The notes under the pieces were generated by a model, which did not search any database, had not been told where the DNA came from, and worked only from the letters and a program-made list of their open reading frames with translations. A program made the position numbers and the translations under genes. A stretch of DNA of 64,000 bases from Candidatus Poribacteria bacterium. GTDB lineage: Bacteria; Poribacteria; WGA-4E; WGA-3G. Below, piece after piece: positions 18,799-26,400 of the stretch (position 1 is its first letter; each line of letters starts with the position of its first letter). The DNA lies in the NCBI GenBank assembly GCA_009841255.1, contig VXMD01000032.1, forward strand, positions 124,001-188,000, in the 5' to 3' direction.

Positions 18799-19959
18799 TC
18801 AATCTCCGTATGTTTTCATTACCTTTTGCAGCTCCGTCAATGGAATCGCGTACATCGTTCTACCGTTGCGTCCGGTGGTTGTAGTCGCCATTGTCATGGA
18901 ATTGACAATAGCCTCCTCTGTGGCTTCGATCACCGCCTGAAAGAGTGAATTGAGCCGCCCATTGACGAGCATCTGAATTTGGAAGGTGCCGGTTTCGGTT
19001 CGACTCGGAAAAATGTTCGCCGTGGAGAACGCAATGACGAACTCGCCACTACCGTCTGTACTCGGTGTGCCTGTGCGGGCAAGCCCATGCGTAGCACGAA
19101 TCGTTAATTGTTTCAATTGGCGGTGTGTCAACGGGGCATCCGTTGCGATAACAATAATAAACGAACCATCTCTCCCGGGTTTCGGCGGGGATCTGGTAAT
19201 TTCCGTACCGACAGGGACCCCATCAATTCGCAGTTGCGAACGACGACCGCCGTTGGAATTAACGAGGACCCCGACTGTCCATCCACCGCGTTCTTCAGGG
19301 AGGACACGGGACGCGGTGCCGATACCGGCTTTAAACCCGTAGCATCGCATGCCAGTGCCGCCGCCAACGCTTCCTTCGGTTACGGGACCATCGGTGGCAC
19401 TCTCAATCGCTTCAATCGCATGCTGTGCTGTGACGTGGAGTCCGCTGATGTCGTTCAAACCCCCATCGTAGCATTCCGCTACAATGGGTAGCACAATGTT
19501 GTTATCTGGATAGCGTTTCACAATGTAACGCACAACACCGTCGTGGACCGCCCCGACACTGAGTGTATTCGTCAGTAAAATTGGAGATTCAATCCACCCG
19601 GCTTGATCGATCCGGGCAATGCCGGTGGCTTCACCATTGCCGTGAATGACATGTGCCGCGCCGAAGAGGCGTGCCGTCCAAATATCATCACTTGGAAGGA
19701 TAGCGGTAACACCCGTCCGAATTGAATCGCCTTCGTTCAGCGTAACGTGTCCGACTTTCACACCCTCCACATCGGTGATGGCATTGTGTGTACCGGTTGG
19801 AAGGGTCCCGATCTCGATACCGATGTCGCGTGCCCTAGCACGCTGGTTTGGGTCTGTGACTTCAGCATCGGTACCACATAGAATATACGTCCAAAGCGCA
19901 CCAATGAGAACGGCGCGGAATAGCATTCTCGTGTCGTATGAGGATCCGAGATCTCGCAT
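18799..19959 (-). CDS. P1-family (DmpA/BapA-type) aminopeptidase
   Basis: Self-processing N-terminal-nucleophile peptidase. I start at the ATG at 19959, 4 bp after the DUF4416 stop; the longer frame would overlap that gene. A possible signal helix (MLFRAVLIGALWTYILCG, about residues 12-29) suggests export. Family marks: NAITDVEGVKVGHVTL, GSVGGGTGMRCYGFKAGIGTASR, VGVLVNSNGGRRSQLRI and RDGSFIIVIATDAPL, where the DGS serine is the expected nucleophile generated by autocleavage. The C-terminal GSGEFVIAFSTAN is typical. It converges on fusA with only 5 bp between. Confidence 0.88.
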   Translation of the reverse strand: MRDLGSSYDTRMLFRAVLIGALWTYILCGTDAEVTDPNQRARARDIGIEIGTLPTGTHNAITDVEGVKVGHVTLNEGDSIRTGVTAILPSDDIWTARLFGAAHVIHGNGEATGIARIDQAGWIESPILLTNTLSVGAVHDGVVRYIVKRYPDNNIVLPIVAECYDGGLNDISGLHVTAQHAIEAIESATDGPVTEGSVGGGTGMRCYGFKAGIGTASRVLPEERGGWTVGVLVNSNGGRRSQLRIDGVPVGTEITRSPPKPGRDGSFIIVIATDAPLTHRQLKQLTIRATHGLARTGTPSTDGSGEFVIAFSTANIFPSRTETGTFQIQMLVNGRLNSLFQAVIEATEEAIVNSMTMATTTTGRNGRTMYAIPLTELQKVMKTYGD

Positions 19960-19963
19960 CTTT

Positions 19964-20515
19964 TTAGTAAGAAATTTCTGCATCTTCCAATTGATTCCTA
20001 TAGATTTTACGAATGTGGTTAAAAATAGCGATATATGTTGGTAAGCGGTAGTCGGGATAACTCCACTCCCACGGTTGGAACGTTTTGCGATAGAAGCGGA
20101 GTGTGATTTCGGCGTAAATACCGTCGTTGAGATAGATACGGTGGGCATGGTCCTTCGTTGAGGCAAGCACCAGTTTTGCTAAGCAGATGTAACCCGCGTC
20201 CAAATTGACACGCCGCGCATCGCCTTTGGATTTTTTTATTGCAAAAGCCTGCTCCACTTGATTCGTGAACAACTTCATCTCTGCCAGCGTACCGGCATCG
20301 ATAAGTCTTTCAAAACTGATAAATTGTCGTTGGATGTCTGGTCCCATTTCAGCCTCGTAGTAGGCTGTGCTCGTGAAAGGCATTAATTCACTTGCGTAAT
20401 CAATAGGTCCAAGACGATGTGCCAACTCCGTATAAGTGGTTGACAGGAGGTGAGGGTCTGCTGTCAACACACCGATGATTGCTTTAACCGGTAGCGGTGT
20501 TGTAATTGCTCCCAT
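19964..20515 (-). CDS. DUF4416 family protein
   Basis: A 183 aa protein of the DUF4416 family: VKAIIGVLTADPHLLSTTYTELAHRLGPIDYAS at the N-terminus, YYEAEMGPDIQRQFISFERLID in the middle, and the characteristic RRVNLDAGYICLAKLVLASTKDHAHRIYLNDGIYAEITL toward the end. Function unknown; probably cytosolic. It forms an operon with the peptidase downstream and is divergent from rpoB. Confidence 0.85.
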   Translation of the reverse strand: MGAITTPLPVKAIIGVLTADPHLLSTTYTELAHRLGPIDYASELMPFTSTAYYEAEMGPDIQRQFISFERLIDAGTLAEMKLFTNQVEQAFAIKKSKGDARRVNLDAGYICLAKLVLASTKDHAHRIYLNDGIYAEITLRFYRKTFQPWEWSYPDYRLPTYIAIFNHIRKIYRNQLEDAEISY

Positions 20516-20727
20516 GTTATCCTCCAGAGTCCAAAACCTACGGTATAATCTTTATAAAAATTGCAGGTACCATCTTCAATCGCGTAAATTTCAACTTCAT
20601 CGAGGGTCGTGAATCGCATTTAATGTATCAACGCTTCATTTATCTCTATAAAAATTGCGATTTTAAAGGCTAATATCATATATTATTGCATTAAATTAGA
20701 AAAAAATGTGATTTTTTTATTTTTTTC

Positions 20728-20756
20728 TTGACATTCCAGGAAAAATAATGTATAAT
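20728..20756 (+). promoter_or_regulatory. Consensus sigma70 promoter of rpoBC
   Basis: Perfect TTGACA (20728-20733), 17-bp spacer, perfect TATAAT (20751-20756), in an AT-rich stretch. The predicted start is near 20763, leaving a leader of about 127 nt. The rest of the 20516-20889 gap holds only this promoter and the hairpin at 20811. Confidence 0.85.
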
Positions 20757-20810
20757 ATTTTGTTATGCTATTTTACTTATCTTAAGACCGATTAAGACGA
20801 AAAAATCAGT

Positions 20811-20838
20811 TTGAAGAAGCAGGCTTTTTCTTCTTCAA
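20811..20838 (+). promoter_or_regulatory. Leader hairpin upstream of rpoB
   Basis: Perfect 9-bp stem TTGAAGAAG/CTTCTTCAA with a 10-nt loop, in the rpoB 5' UTR about 50 nt before the start. It may be an attenuator or stability element; a terminator is less likely because no U-run follows. Confidence 0.55.
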
Positions 20839-20889
20839 AAGTCTATTCATAAACTGCCTAACCACCGCCAAGTAAGGAGACTTCATTCA

Positions 20890-23800
20890 GTGAACAAAAA
20901 GCCCAGCCAGAAAAATGAAAGAATGTCTTTTGCCAAAACGCAGGTTCAAACCCCGCTCCCAAACCTTATAGAGACCCAAAAACTTGCATATGATGCCTTC
21001 TTACAACGAGATATCCCACCTGAAGAACGTCCGGATACTGGCCTCCAAGCGGTGTTTAAGGAAGTATTTCCGATTCGCGATTTCTCGGAGGTCAACAGTC
21101 TTGAATTTGTTAGTTACGACCTTGGCACACCGAAATATACGCTCCAAGAATGTGTTGCGCGCGGTGTAACATATCAAGTCTCCCTTACCGCTCGTATCAT
21201 GCTTGTCCTGCGTGAGGCAGACTCGGATGCAGATGAACCTCACGTTGTAGATATCCGAGAATCCGAGGTATATCTCGGTGAAGTTCCTTTAATGACTGAA
21301 AACGGTAGTTTCATTGTCAATGGCAGTGAACGCGTGATCGTGAGCCAGTTACACCGTTCACCGGGTGTTATCTTTCTTGAAAAGGCATTACCGACAGGAC
21401 GGCGTACACCGACCGCCCAAATTATTCCCTATCGGGGCGCATGGGTCGAATTTGAGATAGATACCAAAGATCAGATTTATGTGCGCATTGACAAACGTAG
21501 AAAATTACCGGCTACCGTACTGCTTCGTGCCCTCGGTTGGGAGTCGGACGCCGACATCCTGCAACTTTACGCTAAGACAGAGCGCCTTGTGCTTGCCGGA
21601 TGGCAGGTTACCCATGTAGAAGGTCCCGCAAAGCAAGTCGAGCCAGGGGATTTGTTGAATGCAGCGGACTTTCGGCAGGCGAACAAAGACTACCCTGACC
21701 TTGAAGTAGAGAATTGTTATCGCGTCACAGAGGTAGATACAGACACCGACGATGACTACCCACTGAAACTCGGACAAGAACTTACAGAGAGGGAACGGAC
21801 CCGGTTTCGTAGAAAATGGAAGGGCTTTAAAACTGAACTTTTTCGACGTGTCATTGATACCCACAACAGTGGGTGTGAGTTCACTCCGGGACAAGTGTTA
21901 ACGAATTCGGAATATGAGGAGGCACGTGCCCGCTACGGGAGTAAAGCATTCACAACTGAACAACTTTCATCCCAAGATACTGTCCCACAAGCCTCTATAG
22001 GCGTGCATAATGAAAGTGTCAATAGGGTCTGCGCTGAAGACGTTATCCACCAAGAAACCGGCGAAGTGCTCCTGACAGCGAATACATTGCTCACTGAAAC
22101 GGAATTGGAACGCCTTAGTGAATCCGGCGTTGAGGCAATCACAGTTCTGGATGAAGAAGACTGCCAGCACATTCGATTCTTACGTAATACATTGGAACGC
22201 GACCGGCAGGCGGACTATGAGGAACCATATACTTTAAAAGATGCCGCGCTGCTTACAATTTTTCGCACCTTGAGACCTGGAGATCCCGCTGGGATAGAGA
22301 ATGCTCGTAAACACCTTTCGTGGTTGCTTTTTGACGCACATCGATACGACTTAGGGGTCGTTGGACGGTACAAACTGAATCGAAAATTTCAGAATATTTC
22401 CGTTTATGGTGAGCCCCCTGAAGAGACTTTGCGCACACTCCGTCCCGAAGATATCGCCGCTACGGTAGATTATCTTCTTAAAGTCCATAACGGGGTTGCT
22501 CCGAAAGACGATCTTGATCATCTCGGGAATCGCCGTGTGCGTGTTATCGGTGAACTCCTCGAAAACCAGTTTCGAATGGGCTTATTCCAGATTCGTAGGA
22601 CGACACGCGAACGCCTCAGTACCAACAATGACCTTGCGAAGATCGTCCCGTCTTCTCTCATAAACCCGAAACCACTGATGATGGCACTCCGAGAATTCTT
22701 TGGATCGAACCAGTTGTCACAGTTTATGCAACAGATTAATCCCTTGGACGAATTAACGCATAAGCGTCGTATCTCAGCGATCGGTCCAGGCGGACTTCAC
22801 CGAGATAGGGCAACGGCAGCCGTTCGGGATGTACATCGAACACACTATGGGCGTGTCTGTCCCTTGGAAACACCTGAGGGTCCATCCATCGGTCTTATTG
22901 TTTCTTTGGCGTGTTACGGACGGATAAACCCGTATGGTTTTATAGAGACCCCCTACCATAAGGTTGTGGACGGTTCGGCACTGGGTCCAGTGGAATATCT
23001 CACAGCAGATAGTGAGGATACTGCATATATTGCTGCAAAGGCGCCCGCGAACGATGCTGAACAAACTGGAAACGGTGAGGCATCGGGGTTACAAACCCCT
23101 CCTACAGAGTATATGCTACCTGCACGGAGTGGGGAAGATGTGCTATCACTTCCGATGGAAAAAGTGGACTATATCGGTGTTTCCCCGCAGCAGATCGTTG
23201 GCATCTCTGCCGCGCTGGTCCCGTTCTTGGAACACGAGGACGCAAACCGCGCCTTGATGGGAGCTAACCACCAACGCCAGGCTGTGCCGCTTGTCCGTCC
23301 AGAAGCACCACTCGTCGGAACAGGGATGGAAGCACCGGCGGCACTGTATTCAGGCGCACTCATCACCGCTCAGCGAGCCGGAACTGTCACAAGCGTTTCC
23401 GCCGATGAGATTCTCATATATACCGGTGAAACACTTCACCACGACAAGGGTGAAAACACATTCAGCGAAATGGGCTACGATGTTTACAAACTCCAAACAT
23501 TCAAACGGAGTAACAGTGGCACCTGTATCCACCAGCGTCCCATTGTCGCCGTAGGCGATAAAGTTGAAGCCGGACAGGTTATTGTCGATGGCACCTCTAC
23601 GGAAAGTGGTGAACTTGCTCTTGGGCGGAATGTGCTTTGTGCTTATATGCCGTGGGGTGGTCACAATTACGAGGACTCTATCCTAATAAGTGAGACACTC
23701 ATCACGGAGGATACCTTCACCTCTATCCACATTGAGGAATTTGAAGTGGAGGCACGTGAGACGAAAGTAGGTCCAGAGGAAATCACCCGTGATATCCCGA

Positions 23801-26193
23801 ACGTTAGCGAGCAACGACTTACACAACTTGATGAAGAGGGTATTATTCGCGTTGGGAGCGTCGTGGGTGCTGGAAGCATCCTTGTTGGAAAAATTACACC
23901 GAAAGGTGAAAGCGAATACGGTCCCGAAGAGAAACTCCTACGTGCGATCTTTGGTGAAAAAGTCAAAGAAGTCAGAGATGCGTCGACGTATGTACGCCCC
24001 GGAGTTGAAGGCGTCGTTATTGATGTGAAAGTGTTTTCCCGGAAGCCGGATGCAACTTCCCGCCGTGGAAGTTGGACACAAGGCGACTCAGGGTTATCAA
24101 TGGCTGACAATTTGCGATATGAATCGAAACGCAAAGAGATTGAAGAGACTTCGCGTGAGCAGATCGCTTCTATCCGTCGTCGAAAAATCGAAGAGATTCG
24201 CAAAACACTCATAGGATGTGAACTTGCTGATTCGCTTTACACAGTAGAATCGGGGGCACAAACCTCTCCTACAGGTGAGGCTGAACCCTTTGCTAACGCT
24301 GGCGATATTCTGACGGCTGAGGTTTTGGACGCTTATATTTCCGGTTTCACCGCAGATGAGTACCATCTGGTAACTGAAGATACAAACGCCGAAGCTTTTA
24401 TTGCCGAAGCAGGTTATAGAGTAACGGATGTACCTGAACCAATTCCTACGATTGTGGTCCATCCTTCGGATTCTTCAGCAGGGCAAGAATACTTCAGCGA
24501 AATGTGCAAACCAATTCTGGGAAATACTGAGCTATTCTTGCAAGAAGTCGATGGATCGGGGTTGGAAACCCCTCCTACAGAAGATGCTGATGTTGTGCTT
24601 CAGGGTCCCGATAACAGCGTGATCGCTATCGCTATATGTGAAGATGCGGACACTGAAAACGGGCATCATTCCGAGCATCTGACAGAGATGCTCGCGGCAA
24701 CAGGAGCGCGATTTGGTGTATTGATAACCAAAGGTGAGTCAGAACCCGATAACTGGGATTTCTATGAACTCGTAGATTTAACCAGCGACGCGCAGAAACA
24801 CCCAAGCAAAAACCCTCCGACACAAGACTCAGAAGCACAAGTCGCTGATCAAAATGTGTTGCAACCGTGCGCGCGTTCCGAGTTTGAGACTGGAGTTACC
24901 GAACAGATTGAAGCAACTGGATGCCCTGTCGTTGAAACACAGAGGCTGAACGAGAAAGAATGGGCGAACTTCAGTCAGGCTTATCCCGGTTTACAAGCTG
25001 AGTTATTCTGGCAAATTAAGGAAGTTTTCGATCCTGAGTGCTCCTTGACCGAAGGTCAGGAACTCTCCGACACCGATTTTTTGCGAGTATCCAGAGATTT
25101 TCCCGCGCGTCTTATAGCAGCAGGACAGCGGTTGACTGCGGATGAATTGGCACCCCTCAAACAAACCGTCAAGGATTTGAAAACCGACACTGTTTGGCAC
25201 ATCAACGCTGTCTTTGACCCAGAGTGCACACTGCCTGTTGGAGAATATGTTTCTGATGATGACTATCAACAGGCGCGTAAATCATGTAGTTTGACTTTCT
25301 CAGATATCCATGTTAGCAATGCCAATGCCAGAGAGCATATCCAGCGTGTTGAGGAGATGGCGCAAGGTAGAATAACGACTTACACTGAGGAGAAGGAACG
25401 AGCACTTCAGCAGTTGGAGATGGGTGACGAACTGAAGCCAGGAGTCATTAAACGCGTCAAAGTCTATGTCGCCAGTAAGCGTGCGATTTCTGTCGGCGAT
25501 AAGATGGCGGGTCGCTACGGCAACAAAGGTGTTGTTGCCAAAATTTTGCCTGCTGAGGACATGCCCTATCTCCCAGACGGCACTCCGGTCGAATTAGTGC
25601 TGAACCCGTTAGGTGTGCCCTCTCGAATGAACGTCGGTCAAATTTTGGAAATTCATCTCGGATGGGCGTGCCATGAACTCGGTATCCAAGTGGAATCTCC
25701 TGTATTTGATGGCGCGACAGAGGACGAAATCTTTGAAATGCTTGGTAAGACCGACCTTCCAGAACGCAGTAAACAAACCGGTAAGAGCATTCTCTTTGAT
25801 GGTAGGACGGGTGAATCATTCGCACAGGAAGTAACGGTAGGTTACGTCTATTTCCTCAAGTTGAACCACCTTGTTGCTGATAAGATGCACGCTCGCTCAA
25901 CAGGACCTTACTCTCTCGTTACACAGCAACCGTTGGGGGGTAAAGCACAACACGGAGGGCAACGACTCGGTGAGATGGAGGTTTGGGCTCTGGAGGCTTA
26001 CGGTGCTGCCCATACGCTCCAAGAAATGCTCACACTCAAATCAGATGACGTTCTTGGCAGAAGAGAGATTTACGAGTCGGTCGTGAAAGGGTTAAACCCT
26101 GATCCGCCCGGGACACCGGAATCATTCAAAGTCTTGGTCCGTGAACTTCAAACCCTCGGACTTCATGTATCCCTGGATAAGGATGAAGAATAG
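20890..26193 (+). CDS. rpoB: RNA polymerase beta subunit with two large insertions
   Basis: 1767 aa against about 1180-1340 in most bacteria. GTG start at 20890 with AAGGAG 10 nt upstream. Conserved core: VNGSERVIVSQLHRSPGV, the rifampicin region (SQFMQQINPLDELTHKRRIS), GLHRDRATAAVRDVH, GPSIGLI, NVLCAYMPWGGHNYEDSI, GDKMAGRYGNKG and the C-terminal GGKAQHGGQRLGEMEVWALEAYGAAHTLQEML. Insertion 1 (residues about 238-377) sits in the beta lobe at the E. coli SI1 site. Insertion 2 (about 1169-1477) sits at the SI2 (beta-i9) site, just before the MAQGR...GDELKPGVIKRVKVY block. Three short in-frame palindromes (SGLxTPPTE peptides) lie at 23083, 24249 and 24555. rplKAJL is not upstream. Confidence 0.97.
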   Translation: MNKKPSQKNERMSFAKTQVQTPLPNLIETQKLAYDAFLQRDIPPEERPDTGLQAVFKEVFPIRDFSEVNSLEFVSYDLGTPKYTLQECVARGVTYQVSLTARIMLVLREADSDADEPHVVDIRESEVYLGEVPLMTENGSFIVNGSERVIVSQLHRSPGVIFLEKALPTGRRTPTAQIIPYRGAWVEFEIDTKDQIYVRIDKRRKLPATVLLRALGWESDADILQLYAKTERLVLAGWQVTHVEGPAKQVEPGDLLNAADFRQANKDYPDLEVENCYRVTEVDTDTDDDYPLKLGQELTERERTRFRRKWKGFKTELFRRVIDTHNSGCEFTPGQVLTNSEYEEARARYGSKAFTTEQLSSQDTVPQASIGVHNESVNRVCAEDVIHQETGEVLLTANTLLTETELERLSESGVEAITVLDEEDCQHIRFLRNTLERDRQADYEEPYTLKDAALLTIFRTLRPGDPAGIENARKHLSWLLFDAHRYDLGVVGRYKLNRKFQNISVYGEPPEETLRTLRPEDIAATVDYLLKVHNGVAPKDDLDHLGNRRVRVIGELLENQFRMGLFQIRRTTRERLSTNNDLAKIVPSSLINPKPLMMALREFFGSNQLSQFMQQINPLDELTHKRRISAIGPGGLHRDRATAAVRDVHRTHYGRVCPLETPEGPSIGLIVSLACYGRINPYGFIETPYHKVVDGSALGPVEYLTADSEDTAYIAAKAPANDAEQTGNGEASGLQTPPTEYMLPARSGEDVLSLPMEKVDYIGVSPQQIVGISAALVPFLEHEDANRALMGANHQRQAVPLVRPEAPLVGTGMEAPAALYSGALITAQRAGTVTSVSADEILIYTGETLHHDKGENTFSEMGYDVYKLQTFKRSNSGTCIHQRPIVAVGDKVEAGQVIVDGTSTESGELALGRNVLCAYMPWGGHNYEDSILISETLITEDTFTSIHIEEFEVEARETKVGPEEITRDIPNVSEQRLTQLDEEGIIRVGSVVGAGSILVGKITPKGESEYGPEEKLLRAIFGEKVKEVRDASTYVRPGVEGVVIDVKVFSRKPDATSRRGSWTQGDSGLSMADNLRYESKRKEIEETSREQIASIRRRKIEEIRKTLIGCELADSLYTVESGAQTSPTGEAEPFANAGDILTAEVLDAYISGFTADEYHLVTEDTNAEAFIAEAGYRVTDVPEPIPTIVVHPSDSSAGQEYFSEMCKPILGNTELFLQEVDGSGLETPPTEDADVVLQGPDNSVIAIAICEDADTENGHHSEHLTEMLAATGARFGVLITKGESEPDNWDFYELVDLTSDAQKHPSKNPPTQDSEAQVADQNVLQPCARSEFETGVTEQIEATGCPVVETQRLNEKEWANFSQAYPGLQAELFWQIKEVFDPECSLTEGQELSDTDFLRVSRDFPARLIAAGQRLTADELAPLKQTVKDLKTDTVWHINAVFDPECTLPVGEYVSDDDYQQARKSCSLTFSDIHVSNANAREHIQRVEEMAQGRITTYTEEKERALQQLEMGDELKPGVIKRVKVYVASKRAISVGDKMAGRYGNKGVVAKILPAEDMPYLPDGTPVELVLNPLGVPSRMNVGQILEIHLGWACHELGIQVESPVFDGATEDEIFEMLGKTDLPERSKQTGKSILFDGRTGESFAQEVTVGYVYFLKLNHLVADKMHARSTGPYSLVTQQPLGGKAQHGGQRLGEMEVWALEAYGAAHTLQEMLTLKSDDVLGRREIYESVVKGLNPDPPGTPESFKVLVRELQTLGLHVSLDKDEE
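21601..22020 (+). other. RpoB SI1-position insertion: three HPxCPL-type repeats
   Basis: Residues about 238-377. Three ~38-residue units start at W238 (WQVTHVEG...), C276 (CYRVTEVD...) and L317 (LFRRVIDTH...). Each has a VTxV strand, a PL/EP-x-x-G turn, a short DL/EL/VL strand, and a helix ending in a Y or W before GF or similar. The native lobe resumes with RVCAEDVIHQETGEVL. Confidence 0.8.
23083..23107 (+). repeat. In-frame palindromic repeat in rpoB, copy 1
   Basis: GGGGTT-ACA-AACCCC followed by TCCTACAG. Translated as SGLQTPPTE inside a surface loop between YIAAKAPAN and YMLPARSGED. Confidence 0.8.
24249..24274 (+). repeat. In-frame palindromic repeat in rpoB, copy 2
   Basis: Diverged copy (CGGGGGCACAAACCTCTCC, then TACAG), translated as SGAQTSPTG. 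Confidence 0.7.
24555..24580 (+). repeat. In-frame palindromic repeat in rpoB, copy 3
   Basis: GGGGTT-GGA-AACCCC followed by TCCTACAG, translated as SGLETPPTE, just before the ADVV strand of the nuclease-like fold. Confidence 0.8.
24795..24817 (+). repeat. 23-bp repeat inside rpoB shared with 44899
   Basis: The block beginning GAAACACCCAAGCAAAAACC is identical over 23 bp to 44899-44921. Here it is read in frame as KHPSKNPP. Confidence 0.8.
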
Positions 26194-26217
26194 TTTTTAA
26201 TTAATTGGGCTCCTGGA

Positions 26218-26400
26218 CGCTTGCAGGCGTTCCTACGCAAGCGGTCTTCAGGGCGTTTCAGCCAAGATTGAGGACTTGTGCAACTCTCCGTTAAGAGTCC
26301 TCAGTTGTCAGCAGCCTGAAACGAAGTGGAAGGCGGGTTTACGGAAAGGAACGTCAAATTTCCAACCCGCGTGAACGAACCGCAAGGAAGGTTAAAAATA
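26218..26400 (+). repeat. rpoB-rpoC spacer: hairpins and leader repeat
   Basis: A hairpin CGCTTGC (26218-26224)/GCAAGCG (26237-26243), a second GAGGACT/AGTCCTC (26270-26302), then a leader-repeat copy from about 26312 (GCCTGAAACGAAGTGGAAGG...) ending CCGCAAGGAAGG 12 nt before the rpoC ATG. The repeat appears to provide the rpoC ribosome site. Confidence 0.65.

Larger units (their letters stand above)
24394..25320 (+). other. RpoB SI2-position insertion: nuclease-like fold plus repeats
   Basis: Residues about 1169-1477. Residues about 1198-1300 resemble the N-terminal nuclease domain of type I restriction HsdR: ADVVLQGPDNSVIAIAICED with D1234, then ATGARFGVLITKGE and WDFYEL. The ExK position reads I1249-C1250-E1251, so the active site looks lost. 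Three HPxCPL-type units follow (ATGCPVVETQRL, FDPECSLTEGQEL, FDPECTLPVGEYV). A 23-bp DNA repeat shared with 44899 lies at 24795-24817. Confidence 0.7.

Noticed and set aside
19964-20166. Long N-terminal extension of the P1 peptidase
   Set aside because: It overlaps the well-conserved DUF4416 gene in another frame; the ATG at 19959 just after that gene is more reasonable.
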